A stretch of DNA of 64,000 nt, taken from contig NZ_QRZF01000014.1 in NCBI RefSeq assembly GCF_003464595.1, positions 1-64,000 of the forward strand, written 5' to 3'. Positions 55,843 to 64,000 of the stretch are shown in pieces. The translations under genes and the position numbers were made by a program. Within the stretch, counting starts at the first letter, position 1; each line of letters starts with the position of its first letter. The stretch is from Bacteroides intestinalis (GTDB lineage: Bacteria > Bacteroidota > Bacteroidia > Bacteroidales > Bacteroidaceae). The notes under the pieces were generated by a model. That model saw only the letters and a list, made by a program, of their open reading frames with translations, ran no database searches and was not told where the DNA came from.

Positions 55843-57693
55843 ATGGATAAAAACACCATTACAGGTCTTGTTTTAATAGCAATTTTGTTAGTCGGCTTCA
55901 GTTTTCTGAGTCGCCCCAGCAAAGAGCAATTGGAAGCACAGCAGCGTTATTATGATTCCATTGCGCTGGTACAGCAACGTGAAGAAGCACTGAAAGCCAA
56001 AGCGGATGCAGCATTGGCAAATGAAAAAGATGTAGAAACAGTGGATTCTACTTCACTCTTCTTCAATGCTCTCCAAGGAACAGATTCGCTGATTACTATT
56101 CAGAACGACGTGGCTGAGTTGACCCTCAGCACCAAAGGCGGTTCCATATTCTCCGCTGTATTGAAAGAGTATATGGAGCAGGACAAGAAGACTCCTGTAA
56201 CCTTATTCACCGGAAACGATGTTTCCATGAATTTCCTTTTCTATAATAAAAAGGAAACAATACAGACTAAGGATTATTATTTCACCACTGTGAACCGTAC
56301 GGACAGCACCGTAACAATGCGTTTGTCAGCTGACAGTGCAAGTTATATAGACTTCAAGTATGCATTGCATCCCAACACTTACCTGGTGGACTTCAGCATC
56401 GAAGCTAAAGGTATGACAGACAAGTTGGCAGCAAGTAATAACTATGTAGACATCGAATGGGCACAACGCGCCCGTCAAATCGAAAAGGGTTATGTATACG
56501 AGAACCGTCTGTCTGAACTGACATACAAGTTCATGGGTAATGGCACAGATTATTTATCAGCCAATAAAGATGATGAAAAAGAAGTGCCGGAACGTCTGGA
56601 CTGGATTGCTTTCAAGAATCAGTTCTTCTCTTCAGTATTTATTGCAGACACCGACTTTGAAAAAACGAAGTTAGTATCTAAAATGGAGAGAGAAGGCAGC
56701 GGATACATCAAGGACTACTCTGCTGAAATGAGTACGAGCTTTGACCCGACAGGCAAACAGCCTACACAGATGTTCTTTTACTTTGGCCCGAACCATTACA
56801 AGACACTGACCGCACTGGATAAGGGACGTTCGGAAAAATGGGAACTGAACCGTCTGGTTTATTTAGGCTGGCCGTTGATTCGCTGGATTAACAAATGGTT
56901 TACCATCAATATCTTCGACTGGTTGTCTGGTTGGGGTCTAAGCATGGGTATCGTATTGTTACTGATGACATTGATTGTAAAAGCAGTCGTATTCCCCGCT
57001 ACCTGGAAAACATACATTTCTTCTGCCAAGATGCGTGTGTTGAAACCGAAAATAGACGAGATCAACAAGAAGTATCCCAAGCAGGAAGATGCAATGAAGA
57101 AACAACAGGAAATGATGGGAATGTACAGCCAGTATGGTGTGAGTCCGATGGGTGGTTGTTTGCCAATGTTGGTACAATTCCCCGTTCTGATAGCGCTGTT
57201 CATGTTCGTTCCGAGTGCTATCGAATTACGTCAGCAGAGCTTCTTATGGGCTGATGACCTTTCAACGTACGATGCTTTCATCAACTTCCCGTTCAATATC
57301 CCGTTCCTGGGCAGCCACCTCAGTTTGTTCTGCTTGCTGATGACAGTAGTGAATGTATTGAACTCCAAGTTCATGATGCAGCAACAAGACACCGGAGCAA
57401 ACCCGCAGATGGCAGCGATGAAGTGGATGACCTATCTTATGCCGATTATGATGTTGTTCATCTTGAACAGTTATCCTTCAGGTTTGAACTATTACTACTT
57501 CATATCGACATTGATTAGTGTGGTGACTACTCTCATTCTGCGCAAAACTACGAATGAAGAGAAGCTTCTTGCCCAATTGGAAGCCCGAAAGAAAGATCCG
57601 AAGAAAGCTAAAAAAACCGGCTTTGCCGCCCGCCTGGAGGCAATGCAGAAACAACAGGAACAGTTGTTGAAAGAGAGACAGAATAAAAAGTAA
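55843..57693 (+). CDS. yidC: Membrane protein insertase YidC
   Basis: Inserts and folds inner-membrane proteins with or without Sec. 616 residues: one N-terminal helix ([17 protein letters not shown]), a large periplasmic beta domain (about 60-340), and the five-helix core starting near residue 365 ([20 protein letters not shown]) with [38 protein letters not shown] and [15 protein letters not shown]. The C-terminus is Lys-rich, suited to ribosome contact. It follows pyrG by 42 bp. Confidence 0.96.
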   Translation: MDKNTITGLVLIAILLVGFSFLSRPSKEQLEAQQRYYDSIALVQQREEALKAKADAALANEKDVETVDSTSLFFNALQGTDSLITIQNDVAELTLSTKGGSIFSAVLKEYMEQDKKTPVTLFTGNDVSMNFLFYNKKETIQTKDYYFTTVNRTDSTVTMRLSADSASYIDFKYALHPNTYLVDFSIEAKGMTDKLAASNNYVDIEWAQRARQIEKGYVYENRLSELTYKFMGNGTDYLSANKDDEKEVPERLDWIAFKNQFFSSVFIADTDFEKTKLVSKMEREGSGYIKDYSAEMSTSFDPTGKQPTQMFFYFGPNHYKTLTALDKGRSEKWELNRLVYLGWPLIRWINKWFTINIFDWLSGWGLSMGIVLLLMTLIVKAVVFPATWKTYISSAKMRVLKPKIDEINKKYPKQEDAMKKQQEMMGMYSQYGVSPMGGCLPMLVQFPVLIALFMFVPSAIELRQQSFLWADDLSTYDAFINFPFNIPFLGSHLSLFCLLMTVVNVLNSKFMMQQQDTGANPQMAAMKWMTYLMPIMMLFILNSYPSGLNYYYFISTLISVVTTLILRKTTNEEKLLAQLEARKKDPKKAKKTGFAARLEAMQKQQEQLLKERQNKK

Positions 57694-57720
57694 GTCTCCG
57701 CTTTTCATCACTTGATAATA

Positions 57721-57757
57721 AAAGCCGGGCAATTGATGTAATTGTCCGGCTTTCTTT
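57721..57757 (+). terminator. Terminator after yidC
   Basis: AAAGCCGG and CCGGCTTT, with CAATT/AATTG pairing inside, followed by TTCTTTCTC. It sits 27 bp after the yidC stop. Confidence 0.9.
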
Positions 57758-57786
57758 CTCTTATAACGACTATAACTATAATTTAA

Positions 57787-59118
57787 ATGAAAACTAAATA
57801 CACCAACAAACAGATTTGGATGATAGCCTATCCGATCCTCATCAGCCTGCTGATGGAACAAATGATAGGTATGACGGACACAGCCTTCCTGGGACGGGTA
57901 GGCGAAGTAGAACTGGGAGCATCGGCCATTGCAGGTGTCTTCTATATGGTAATATTCATGGCAGCTTTCGGTTTCAGTATCGGAGCTCAAATACTCATTG
58001 CCCGGCGCAACGGTGAAAAGCAATACCGGGAAATAGGCGACCTTTTCTATCAAGGAATTTACTTCCAGATAGGACTGGCAGCAGTAATGTTCCTACTCTC
58101 CTACTTCCTTTCACCAATGATACTGAAGCGAATAGTTTCTTCTGAACACATCTATGAGGCTGCCATCAGTTATCTGAACTGGCGGGTTTTCGGAGCCTTC
58201 TTCTCATTCAGTGCAGTCATCTTCCGTGCTTTCTTCCTGGGAACTACGCAAACTAAGACACTGACACTCAACTCCATAGTCATGGTACTGAGTAACGTAG
58301 TCTTCAACTATATACTGATTTTCGGTAAATTCGGCTTTCCCGCGCTCGGCATTGCAGGTGCCGCCATCGGTTCATCGCTTGCAGAGTTAGTTTCACTGGT
58401 ATTCTTTATCCTCTACACCCGTTACCGCATTGACTGCCGTAAGTTTGGACTGGACCGTATTCCGAAGTTCCGCCCGGAGATACTGAAACGGATGCTAAAC
58501 ATTTCCTTCTGGACCATGATACAGAACGTCTTCTCCTTGTCCACCTGGTTCTTGTTTTTTCTCTATGTGGAGCATCTGGGAGAACGGTCGCTCGCCATCA
58601 CGAACATTGTGCGGAGCATATCCGGCATTCTGTTCATGGTAATGATGGCATTTGCTTCAACCTGTGGTTCACTGGTTAGCAATCTTATCGGTGCAGGAGA
58701 CAAAGACTGCGTGGCAGGCACTATCCGGCAGCATATACGCATTGCATACCTGTTCACATTGCCGTTAGCACTGTTTTTTGCACTATTCCCAAAACTGATA
58801 CTGGGAATCTATACGGATATACCCGACTTACAGGATGCAGCCGTACATTCACTTTGGGTAATGTGCTCGGCATATCTGCTTCTCGTACCTGCCAATGTAT
58901 ATTTCCAGGCAGTATCAGGAACGGGAAACACGCGCACGGCTCTGGTCATGGAACTGATAACGCTCGTCTTCTATGTTGCCTACATCACATACATCATTCT
59001 TTACCTGAAACTTGATGTAGCTCTGTGTTGGACATCAGAAATGGTATACTCCATTTTTATACTATTACTTTGCTGGTGGTATATTAAAGGAGGACGATGG
59101 CAAGAGAAACGCATATAA
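57787..59118 (+). CDS. MATE-family efflux transporter
   Basis: Multidrug or toxin exporter in the inner membrane, driven by Na+ or H+. The 443-residue protein has 12 helices in two halves. N-terminal IWMIAYPILISLLMEQMIGM and TDTAFLGRVGEVELGASAIA are MATE signatures, as is FGFSIGAQILIARRNGEKQ. FGFPALGIAGAAIGSSLAEL is also typical. The substrate cannot be told. Confidence 0.92.
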   Translation: MKTKYTNKQIWMIAYPILISLLMEQMIGMTDTAFLGRVGEVELGASAIAGVFYMVIFMAAFGFSIGAQILIARRNGEKQYREIGDLFYQGIYFQIGLAAVMFLLSYFLSPMILKRIVSSEHIYEAAISYLNWRVFGAFFSFSAVIFRAFFLGTTQTKTLTLNSIVMVLSNVVFNYILIFGKFGFPALGIAGAAIGSSLAELVSLVFFILYTRYRIDCRKFGLDRIPKFRPEILKRMLNISFWTMIQNVFSLSTWFLFFLYVEHLGERSLAITNIVRSISGILFMVMMAFASTCGSLVSNLIGAGDKDCVAGTIRQHIRIAYLFTLPLALFFALFPKLILGIYTDIPDLQDAAVHSLWVMCSAYLLLVPANVYFQAVSGTGNTRTALVMELITLVFYVAYITYIILYLKLDVALCWTSEMVYSIFILLLCWWYIKGGRWQEKRI

Positions 59119-59122
59119 TTTG

Positions 59123-59130
59123 TATATTTG
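59123..59130 (+). promoter_or_regulatory. Candidate -7 of the S9 peptidase gene
   Basis: TATATTTG about 30 bp before the ATG; the -33 element is not clear. Confidence 0.5.
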
Positions 59131-59159
59131 TCGCAAAATAACTGTAACGAACAACCTAT

Positions 59160-61268
59160 ATGAAACAAGTAAACTTATTGCTTATGTCAGCAGCTATGAC
59201 ATTGGCTGCCTGCGGCGGGACAAAAGACGCAGGGCAAGCCGGAGCACCGCTTATCGAGCGGTCGGACATCCAGATTGAAGGCAAGCGTATGACTCCCGAA
59301 GCTCTCTGGGCCATGGGGCGTATCGGCGGTGTGGCCGTATCTCCCGATGAAAAGCAGATTGCTTACACGGTAGCTTACTACAGTGTGCCGGAGAACAAGA
59401 GTAACCGTGAAGTCTTTGTGATGAACACAGATGGAACAGGCAACCAACAAATCACCCGTACCCCTTGGCAAGAGAACGAAGTGAACTGGATAAAAGACGG
59501 CACTAAACTGGCGTTCCTTTCCAATGAAGGTGGCAGCAGCCAGTTGTGGGAAATGAATCCGGACGGTAGCGGACGCAAGCAGTTGACGCAATATGATGGT
59601 GATATCGAAGGTTATTCTTTCTCCCCCGACGGTAAGAAGTTACTTTTCATTGCACAAGTGAAAACCAAACAAAGTACCGCGGACAAGCATCCCGATCTGC
59701 CTAAAGCAACGGGTATCATCGTTACCGACCTGATGTACAAACACTGGGATGAATGGGTAACCGGTGCTCCGCATCCTTTTGTAGCCGATTTTGATGGAAA
59801 CAGCATCAGTAATATAAAAGATATACTGGAAGGAGAACCTTACGAAAGCCCGATGAGACCTTGGGGTGGCATCGAGCAACTGGCATGGAGTCCTGCCGGA
59901 GACAAGGTAGCATATACTTGCCGTAAAAAGACCGGTCTGGCTTATGCTATTTCCACCAACTCGGATATTTACATCTATGATCTTGCAACTAAGAAGACAG
60001 ACAATATCACCGAAGAAAACAAAGGTTACGACACGAATCCTCAATACTCTCCCGATGGTAAATACATTGCCTGGCAGAGCATGGAACGTGACGGTTATGA
60101 AGCAGACTTAAACCGCCTCTTCATTATGAATCTGGAAACAGGTGAGAAACGTTTCGTCAGCAAAGAATTTGAATCGAATGTAGATGGTTTCTTATGGAAT
60201 AAGGACTCAAAGAGCATTTATTTCATTGGTGTCTGGCATGGTGAAACGCAGATTTATAATGTAGACCTTGCTGCCAATGATAAGGTTACACAGTTGACAG
60301 ACGGCATGTATGACTATGCTTCCCTTGCCTTTGCAGGAGATAAAGTAATCGCTTTACGCCATTCTATGAGCATGGGCGATGAAATCTATGCCGTATCTGC
60401 TACCCGCAACGGTGATGCTTTTGCCGAGGTAAAGCAACTGACCTTCGAAAACAAGCAGATTTACGACCAATTGGAAATGGGTAAGGTTGAAGCTCGCTGG
60501 ATGAAGACTACAGACGGCAAACAGATGCTGACATGGGTAATCTATCCGCCACAGTTTGACCCGAATAAGAAATACCCTACCCTCCTATTCTGTGAAGGTG
60601 GTCCGCAAAGCCCCGTAAGTCAGTTCTGGAGCTATCGTTGGAACTTCCAGATTATGGCTGCCAACGATTATATCATCGTAGCTCCCAACCGCCGCGGCCT
60701 TCCGGGCTTCGGAGTAGAATGGAATGAAGCTATCAGTGGTGATTACGGTGGGCAGTGTATGAAGGATTATTTCACAGCTATCGACGAGATGGCTAAAGAA
60801 CCGTTTGTAGACAAAGACCGTCTCGGTTGTGTAGGCGCCAGCTTCGGCGGCTTCTCCGTTTACTGGCTTGCCGGACATCATGACAAGCGTTTCAAAGCAT
60901 TCATTGCACACGATGGTATCTTCAACATGGAAATGCAATATCTGGAAACTGAAGAAAAATGGTTTGCCAACTGGGATATGGGTGGCGCATACTGGGAAAA
61001 ACAGAATCCGGTGGCTCAACGCACATTTGCCAACTCTCCACACCAGTTCGTAGACAAATGGGATACGCCTATCCTTTGTATTCATGGCGAAAAGGACTAC
61101 CGCATTCTTGCCAACCAAGCAATGGCTGCTTTTGATGCCGCCGTAATGCGTGGTGTTCCTGCCGAACTGCTGATCTATCCGGACGAAAACCACTGGGTAT
61201 TGAAACCTCAGAATGGTATCCTCTGGCAGCGCACATTCTTCGAATGGCTGGACAAATGGTTGAAATAA
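59160..61268 (+). CDS. S9-family prolyl-oligopeptidase-type lipoprotein
   Basis: A 702-residue exported serine peptidase. The lipobox LAAC (Cys at 19) is followed by GGTKDAGQ. Residues about 50-450 carry WD40-like PD40 repeats (IAYTVAYYSV, PDGSGRKQLTQYDG, SFSPDGKKLLFIA, YSPDGKYIAWQSM), the propeller that gates the active site. The alpha/beta hydrolase domain follows: GPQSPVSQFWSYRWN, then GASFGG with Ser561, GEKDYRI with Asp646 and NHW with His678. It probably removes dipeptides or oligopeptides in the periplasm. Confidence 0.92.
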   Translation: MKQVNLLLMSAAMTLAACGGTKDAGQAGAPLIERSDIQIEGKRMTPEALWAMGRIGGVAVSPDEKQIAYTVAYYSVPENKSNREVFVMNTDGTGNQQITRTPWQENEVNWIKDGTKLAFLSNEGGSSQLWEMNPDGSGRKQLTQYDGDIEGYSFSPDGKKLLFIAQVKTKQSTADKHPDLPKATGIIVTDLMYKHWDEWVTGAPHPFVADFDGNSISNIKDILEGEPYESPMRPWGGIEQLAWSPAGDKVAYTCRKKTGLAYAISTNSDIYIYDLATKKTDNITEENKGYDTNPQYSPDGKYIAWQSMERDGYEADLNRLFIMNLETGEKRFVSKEFESNVDGFLWNKDSKSIYFIGVWHGETQIYNVDLAANDKVTQLTDGMYDYASLAFAGDKVIALRHSMSMGDEIYAVSATRNGDAFAEVKQLTFENKQIYDQLEMGKVEARWMKTTDGKQMLTWVIYPPQFDPNKKYPTLLFCEGGPQSPVSQFWSYRWNFQIMAANDYIIVAPNRRGLPGFGVEWNEAISGDYGGQCMKDYFTAIDEMAKEPFVDKDRLGCVGASFGGFSVYWLAGHHDKRFKAFIAHDGIFNMEMQYLETEEKWFANWDMGGAYWEKQNPVAQRTFANSPHQFVDKWDTPILCIHGEKDYRILANQAMAAFDAAVMRGVPAELLIYPDENHWVLKPQNGILWQRTFFEWLDKWLK

Positions 61269-61291
61269 AAAACAGACGACTGAAGGCTCCT

Positions 61292-61376
61292 GAAACAGAC
61301 CATCTGTTAGGGGTAAACAGACCGTCTATTTGATACAAACAGACCATCTATTCGTATTGAATAGATGGTCTGTTTT
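61292..61376. terminator. Bidirectional terminator with repeated CAGACCATCTATT
   Basis: Between the converging S9 peptidase and lipB genes lie three direct copies of AAACAGACC(A/G)TCT at about 61292, 61314 and 61342. The last copy starts a perfect 17-bp stem, AAACAGACCATCTATTC with GAATAGATGGTCTGTTT, around a 5-nt loop and followed by T's. The same stem is terminator-like on the other strand. Confidence 0.85.
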
Positions 61377-62039
61377 TTATCTCTGTATCAAGCCCTGTAA
61401 ATCAAGGCATAAGCGTTGTTTTACCTCTTCCATCGGCACCTCCCGTTTCAGCTCCTGCTGAAGCGAAGTGACTCCCTTATCTATAAATCCACAAGGATGG
61501 ATATAGCTAAAATATTTTAAATCAGTATTTACATTCAGTGCCAGCCCATGCATGGTGACGAAGTGGCTGCTACGCACACCAATGGCACATATCTTACGGG
61601 CACGTGGCGTATCCCCTTCCAGCCACACACCTGTTGCTTTCTCCAATCTTCCGGCAGTGATGCCATAAGAGGCGCACACACGGATGACTGCTTCCTCCAG
61701 CAAGTGCACATAGTCCTTCAGTCCAAGAGAAAATTCTTCAAGGTTCAGGATAGGATAACATACCAATTGCCCCGGTCCGTGATAGGTAATATCTCCGCCC
61801 CGGTCGATGTGATAGAGCGTGGCTCCTATCTTCTGAAGCTGTTCTTCACTCAGCAACATATTTCCTTCTTTACCGCTACGGCCTAAAGTATAAACATGCG
61901 GATGTTCACACAAAATAATGTGATTTTCATACTCCTCACCCGCCTGCTTAGCACGAACAAGAGCATCAAACCACTCCGTCTGCCGGGTCCATGCATCAGC
62001 ATACGGGATGATATTCCAATCAATGACATTCAGTTTCAT
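61377..62039 (-). CDS. lipB: Octanoyltransferase (lipoate-protein ligase B)
   Basis: Transfers octanoyl from octanoyl-ACP to lipoyl domains, the first step of lipoate synthesis. At 220 residues it shows HPHVYTLGRSGKEGN, DRGGDITYHGPGQLVCYPI, the Lys of RKICAIG (Lys149, two residues before Cys151) and HPCG near 181-184 (catalytic Cys183). Both residues of the Cys/Lys dyad are present. Confidence 0.95.
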   Translation of the reverse strand: MKLNVIDWNIIPYADAWTRQTEWFDALVRAKQAGEEYENHIILCEHPHVYTLGRSGKEGNMLLSEEQLQKIGATLYHIDRGGDITYHGPGQLVCYPILNLEEFSLGLKDYVHLLEEAVIRVCASYGITAGRLEKATGVWLEGDTPRARKICAIGVRSSHFVTMHGLALNVNTDLKYFSYIHPCGFIDKGVTSLQQELKREVPMEEVKQRLCLDLQGLIQR

Positions 62040-62072
62040 GCCGACAAAGTTAAGATTTTAGGGATAAAATCG

Positions 62073-62080
62073 TATATTTG
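62073..62080 (+). promoter_or_regulatory. Candidate -7 of the AraC gene
   Basis: TATATTTG about 22 bp before the ATG at 62102. No clear TTTG at -33. Confidence 0.4.
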
Positions 62081-62101
62081 CCGACAGCAAAATGAAAAAA
62101 G

Positions 62102-62935
62102 ATGAAACATAACTTCCCACAAGTAGATTTGCCGGTCGAAATGCTGGCATGGAGAGATGTTACAGAAGATATTCTGAATCTCTATCGCCAGTCGTGTCGA
62201 TTGAAGGCTTGCATTTTCGCATTATGCACCGAAGGAACTATCAAGGCATCCATCAATCTGATGGAATATGAAATCAAAAAGAATGATTTGATTATCCTGA
62301 TGCCAGGCACTATCATACAGCTCAATGAACAAAAAGAAAAAGTCCGGCTCTGTTTTGTGGGTTTCTCCGCTCACTGTGTCAACGGCATCAATCTGCTACA
62401 AGCTACTATGGGTTCATTCTCCAAAATATGGGACAATCCGATTGTCAATGTGAGCGATACCGTAGCCTCTTATTTTGTAGACTACTTCGCATTACTGACC
62501 CGGATATCCATCTCTCACCCCACCAGTACAGCAATGGCACAAAGCGTACTTCACAGCATTTTGCTGGGAATTAATACCCTCTATGCCCGTCGTCCGCAAA
62601 ACATTCTTGCCAAAAGCCGCAAGGAGGAGATTTGCCATAAATTCGTGCAACTGGTTATTGAAAACTATATGACGGAACGGCGTGCCCAATTCTATGCCGA
62701 CAAACTGGGAATCTCCCTGCAGCACCTCAGCACCACCGTAAAACAAGTGACTGGAAGGAATGTGCTTGATATCATTTCACATGTAGTCATCATCGACGTC
62801 AAAGCACGGTTGAAATCTACAGATATGACTATCCAGGAGATAGCCTATTCACTGAACTTCCCCAGTGCCTCTTTCTTTGGAAAGTATTTCAAGAGGCACA
62901 TGGGGATGAGTCCATTGGAATATAGAAATAGTTAG
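62102..62935 (+). CDS. AraC-family transcriptional regulator
   Basis: A 277-residue regulator with an N-terminal cupin-like sensing domain ([35 protein letters not shown]) and a C-terminal double HTH at about 175-275: [20 protein letters not shown] and [20 protein letters not shown], ending [11 protein letters not shown], the usual AraC finish. Its stop overlaps the stop of the convergent ATPase gene, which could cause transcriptional interference. Target and ligand are unknown. Confidence 0.88.
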   Translation: MKHNFPQVDLPVEMLAWRDVTEDILNLYRQSCRLKACIFALCTEGTIKASINLMEYEIKKNDLIILMPGTIIQLNEQKEKVRLCFVGFSAHCVNGINLLQATMGSFSKIWDNPIVNVSDTVASYFVDYFALLTRISISHPTSTAMAQSVLHSILLGINTLYARRPQNILAKSRKEEICHKFVQLVIENYMTERRAQFYADKLGISLQHLSTTVKQVTGRNVLDIISHVVIIDVKARLKSTDMTIQEIAYSLNFPSASFFGKYFKRHMGMSPLEYRNS

Positions 62936-64000
62936 TATCTCAGCCGAAGGCTGTTCAATACCACCGATACACTGGAGAACGCCATAGCGGCACTTGCCAG
63001 CATAGGGTTCAATAACAACCCGTTGATGGGGTAAAGCAGTCCTGCAGCAATAGGAATACCTATCAGGTTATAGATAAATGCCCAGAACAGATTCTGATGA
63101 ATCAAACGTACAGTTTGCCGGGAGAGGTTGAATGCTTTCGGCAACAGTAACAGGTCCGAAGTCATAAGAGTGACCATCGCTACATCCATAGCAATATCAG
63201 TTCCTTTACCCATGGCAATGCTGACATCGGCACAAGCCAGAGCCTGTGAGTCGTTGATGCCATCGCCTACCATCGCCACCGTCTTTCCCTGAAGCTGGAG
63301 CTGACGGACAAACTCTTCCTTGTCATCCGGCATAGCATCAGAAATGTATTGGATATTACCCAAGCGTGCGGCAACAGAAGAAGCAGTACGTTCTCCGTCT
63401 CCCGTCAGCATATATACATCGATGCCCTGAGTACGAAGTTCGCGGACAGCTTCGACGGAAGTCGCTTTTATCTGGTCTTTGATAGCTACAATGGCAAGCA
63501 GTTCATTCTTACGTCCGAAGTAAATGATACTGCAACCATCCGATTCATACTGGGCCAGCATCTCTCCCAATACATCAGTAAGAGCGGCATGATAATCTTT
63601 CAATAGCTTATGACTGCCAGCCCAATACTCCGTACCTTGATAAGAAACTTTGATCCCTTTTCCGGTAATACTTTCAAAGCTGTCCAAAACTGCAGGTTCG
63701 ATAGACTCCTGTTCTTGCAGAGCAGTCACAATAGCAGCTGCCAACGGATGTTCGGATTTAAGTTCGGCAGCCAGAAGAACATCTTTATAATGCTCCTCCT
63801 GCGGTTGTGCCCATAACCATCCGGTAACCGTAGGATGCCCTTCAGTCAATGTACCGGTCTTATCCAGCACTACCACATTTACCTTTCGCATCTGTTCCAG
63901 TGCCACAGCATCTTTTATCAGGATATGATGATCGGCAGCTTTACCAATACCTACCATCAAAGCTGTAGGCGTGGCCAACCCCAATGCACAGGGACAAGCA
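62932..64000 (-). CDS. Heavy-metal (copper-type) P1B-ATPase, 5' part beyond the window
   Basis: C-terminal portion of a metal-exporting P-type ATPase. The frame is open to the right edge and begins with [17 protein letters not shown], the CPC metal-binding helix. Downstream: [11 protein letters not shown] (phosphorylated Asp), ELKSEHPLA (the HP motif of the nucleotide-binding domain), [15 protein letters not shown] and [20 protein letters not shown]. It ends with [16 protein letters not shown] with these features suggests Cu+ or Ag+ export. The N-terminal HMA domains lie outside the window. Confidence 0.92.
   Translation of the reverse strand, partial: ACPCALGLATPTALMVGIGKAADHHILIKDAVALEQMRKVNVVVLDKTGTLTEGHPTVTGWLWAQPQEEHYKDVLLAAELKSEHPLAAAIVTALQEQESIEPAVLDSFESITGKGIKVSYQGTEYWAGSHKLLKDYHAALTDVLGEMLAQYESDGCSIIYFGRKNELLAIVAIKDQIKATSVEAVRELRTQGIDVYMLTGDGERTASSVAARLGNIQYISDAMPDDKEEFVRQLQLQGKTVAMVGDGINDSQALACADVSIAMGKGTDIAMDVAMVTLMTSDLLLLPKAFNLSRQTVRLIHQNLFWAFIYNLIGIPIAAGLLYPINGLLLNPMLASAAMAFSSVSVVLNSLRLRY

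Overview
This window is almost certainly from a Bacteroides chromosome. It has SusC/SusD transport proteins, UpxY/UpxZ capsule regulators, an Rnf complex, and promoters of the Bacteroides primary-sigma type (TTTG, about 19 bp, TAnnTTTG). I cannot name the species.

Region 1 (1-24.6 kb, minus strand) is a capsular polysaccharide locus transcribed leftwards. In transcription order it holds upxY, upxZ, a UDP-N-acetyl-L-fucosamine module (wecB/capG, capF, capE), a phosphonate module (PEP mutase, phosphonopyruvate decarboxylase, metallophosphoesterase, a truncated SDR, a nucleotidyltransferase, an oxidoreductase), a glycerol-phosphate-type module (cytidylyltransferase fused to an oxidoreductase, an SDR, two TagB/TagF-like transferases), a Wzx flippase, a Wzy-like polymerase, two GT2 glycosyltransferases and an N-acetyl sugar amidotransferase. 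Between these lie at least five decayed genes, including a second, truncated wecB at the left edge beside an IS66 relic. Upstream of upxY, a perfect 18-bp inverted repeat brackets 172 bp containing one excellent promoter. In this assembly that promoter points away from the capsule genes, so the locus reads as phase-OFF.

Region 2 (24.6-28.7 kb, plus strand) has a small gene with an apparent A-tract frameshift, an SH3-barrel-fold protein, a DUF4373-type protein, an AAA/DUF4143 ATPase and ispE.

Region 3 (28.7-44.9 kb) is a polysaccharide utilisation locus on the minus strand with a divergent IclR regulator. It encodes SusC, SusD, an SGNH-GH39-like fusion, a sodium/solute symporter, mannonate dehydratase, an RraA-like protein, UxaC, an SDR, a GH105 hydrolase, a BNR-propeller protein (possible polysaccharide lyase) and rhamnose mutarotase. 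Together they suggest uptake and lyase-type breakdown of a rhamnose/glucuronate-containing glycan down to 2-keto-3-deoxygluconate.

Region 4 (45-64 kb) is core genome: galE, a seven-gene rseC-rnfBCDGEA operon, a DUF3078 outer-membrane protein, pyrG, yidC, a MATE exporter, an S9 peptidase, lipB, an AraC regulator and a P-type ATPase cut by the right edge. I saw no tRNA, rRNA, CRISPR array or intact transposase.
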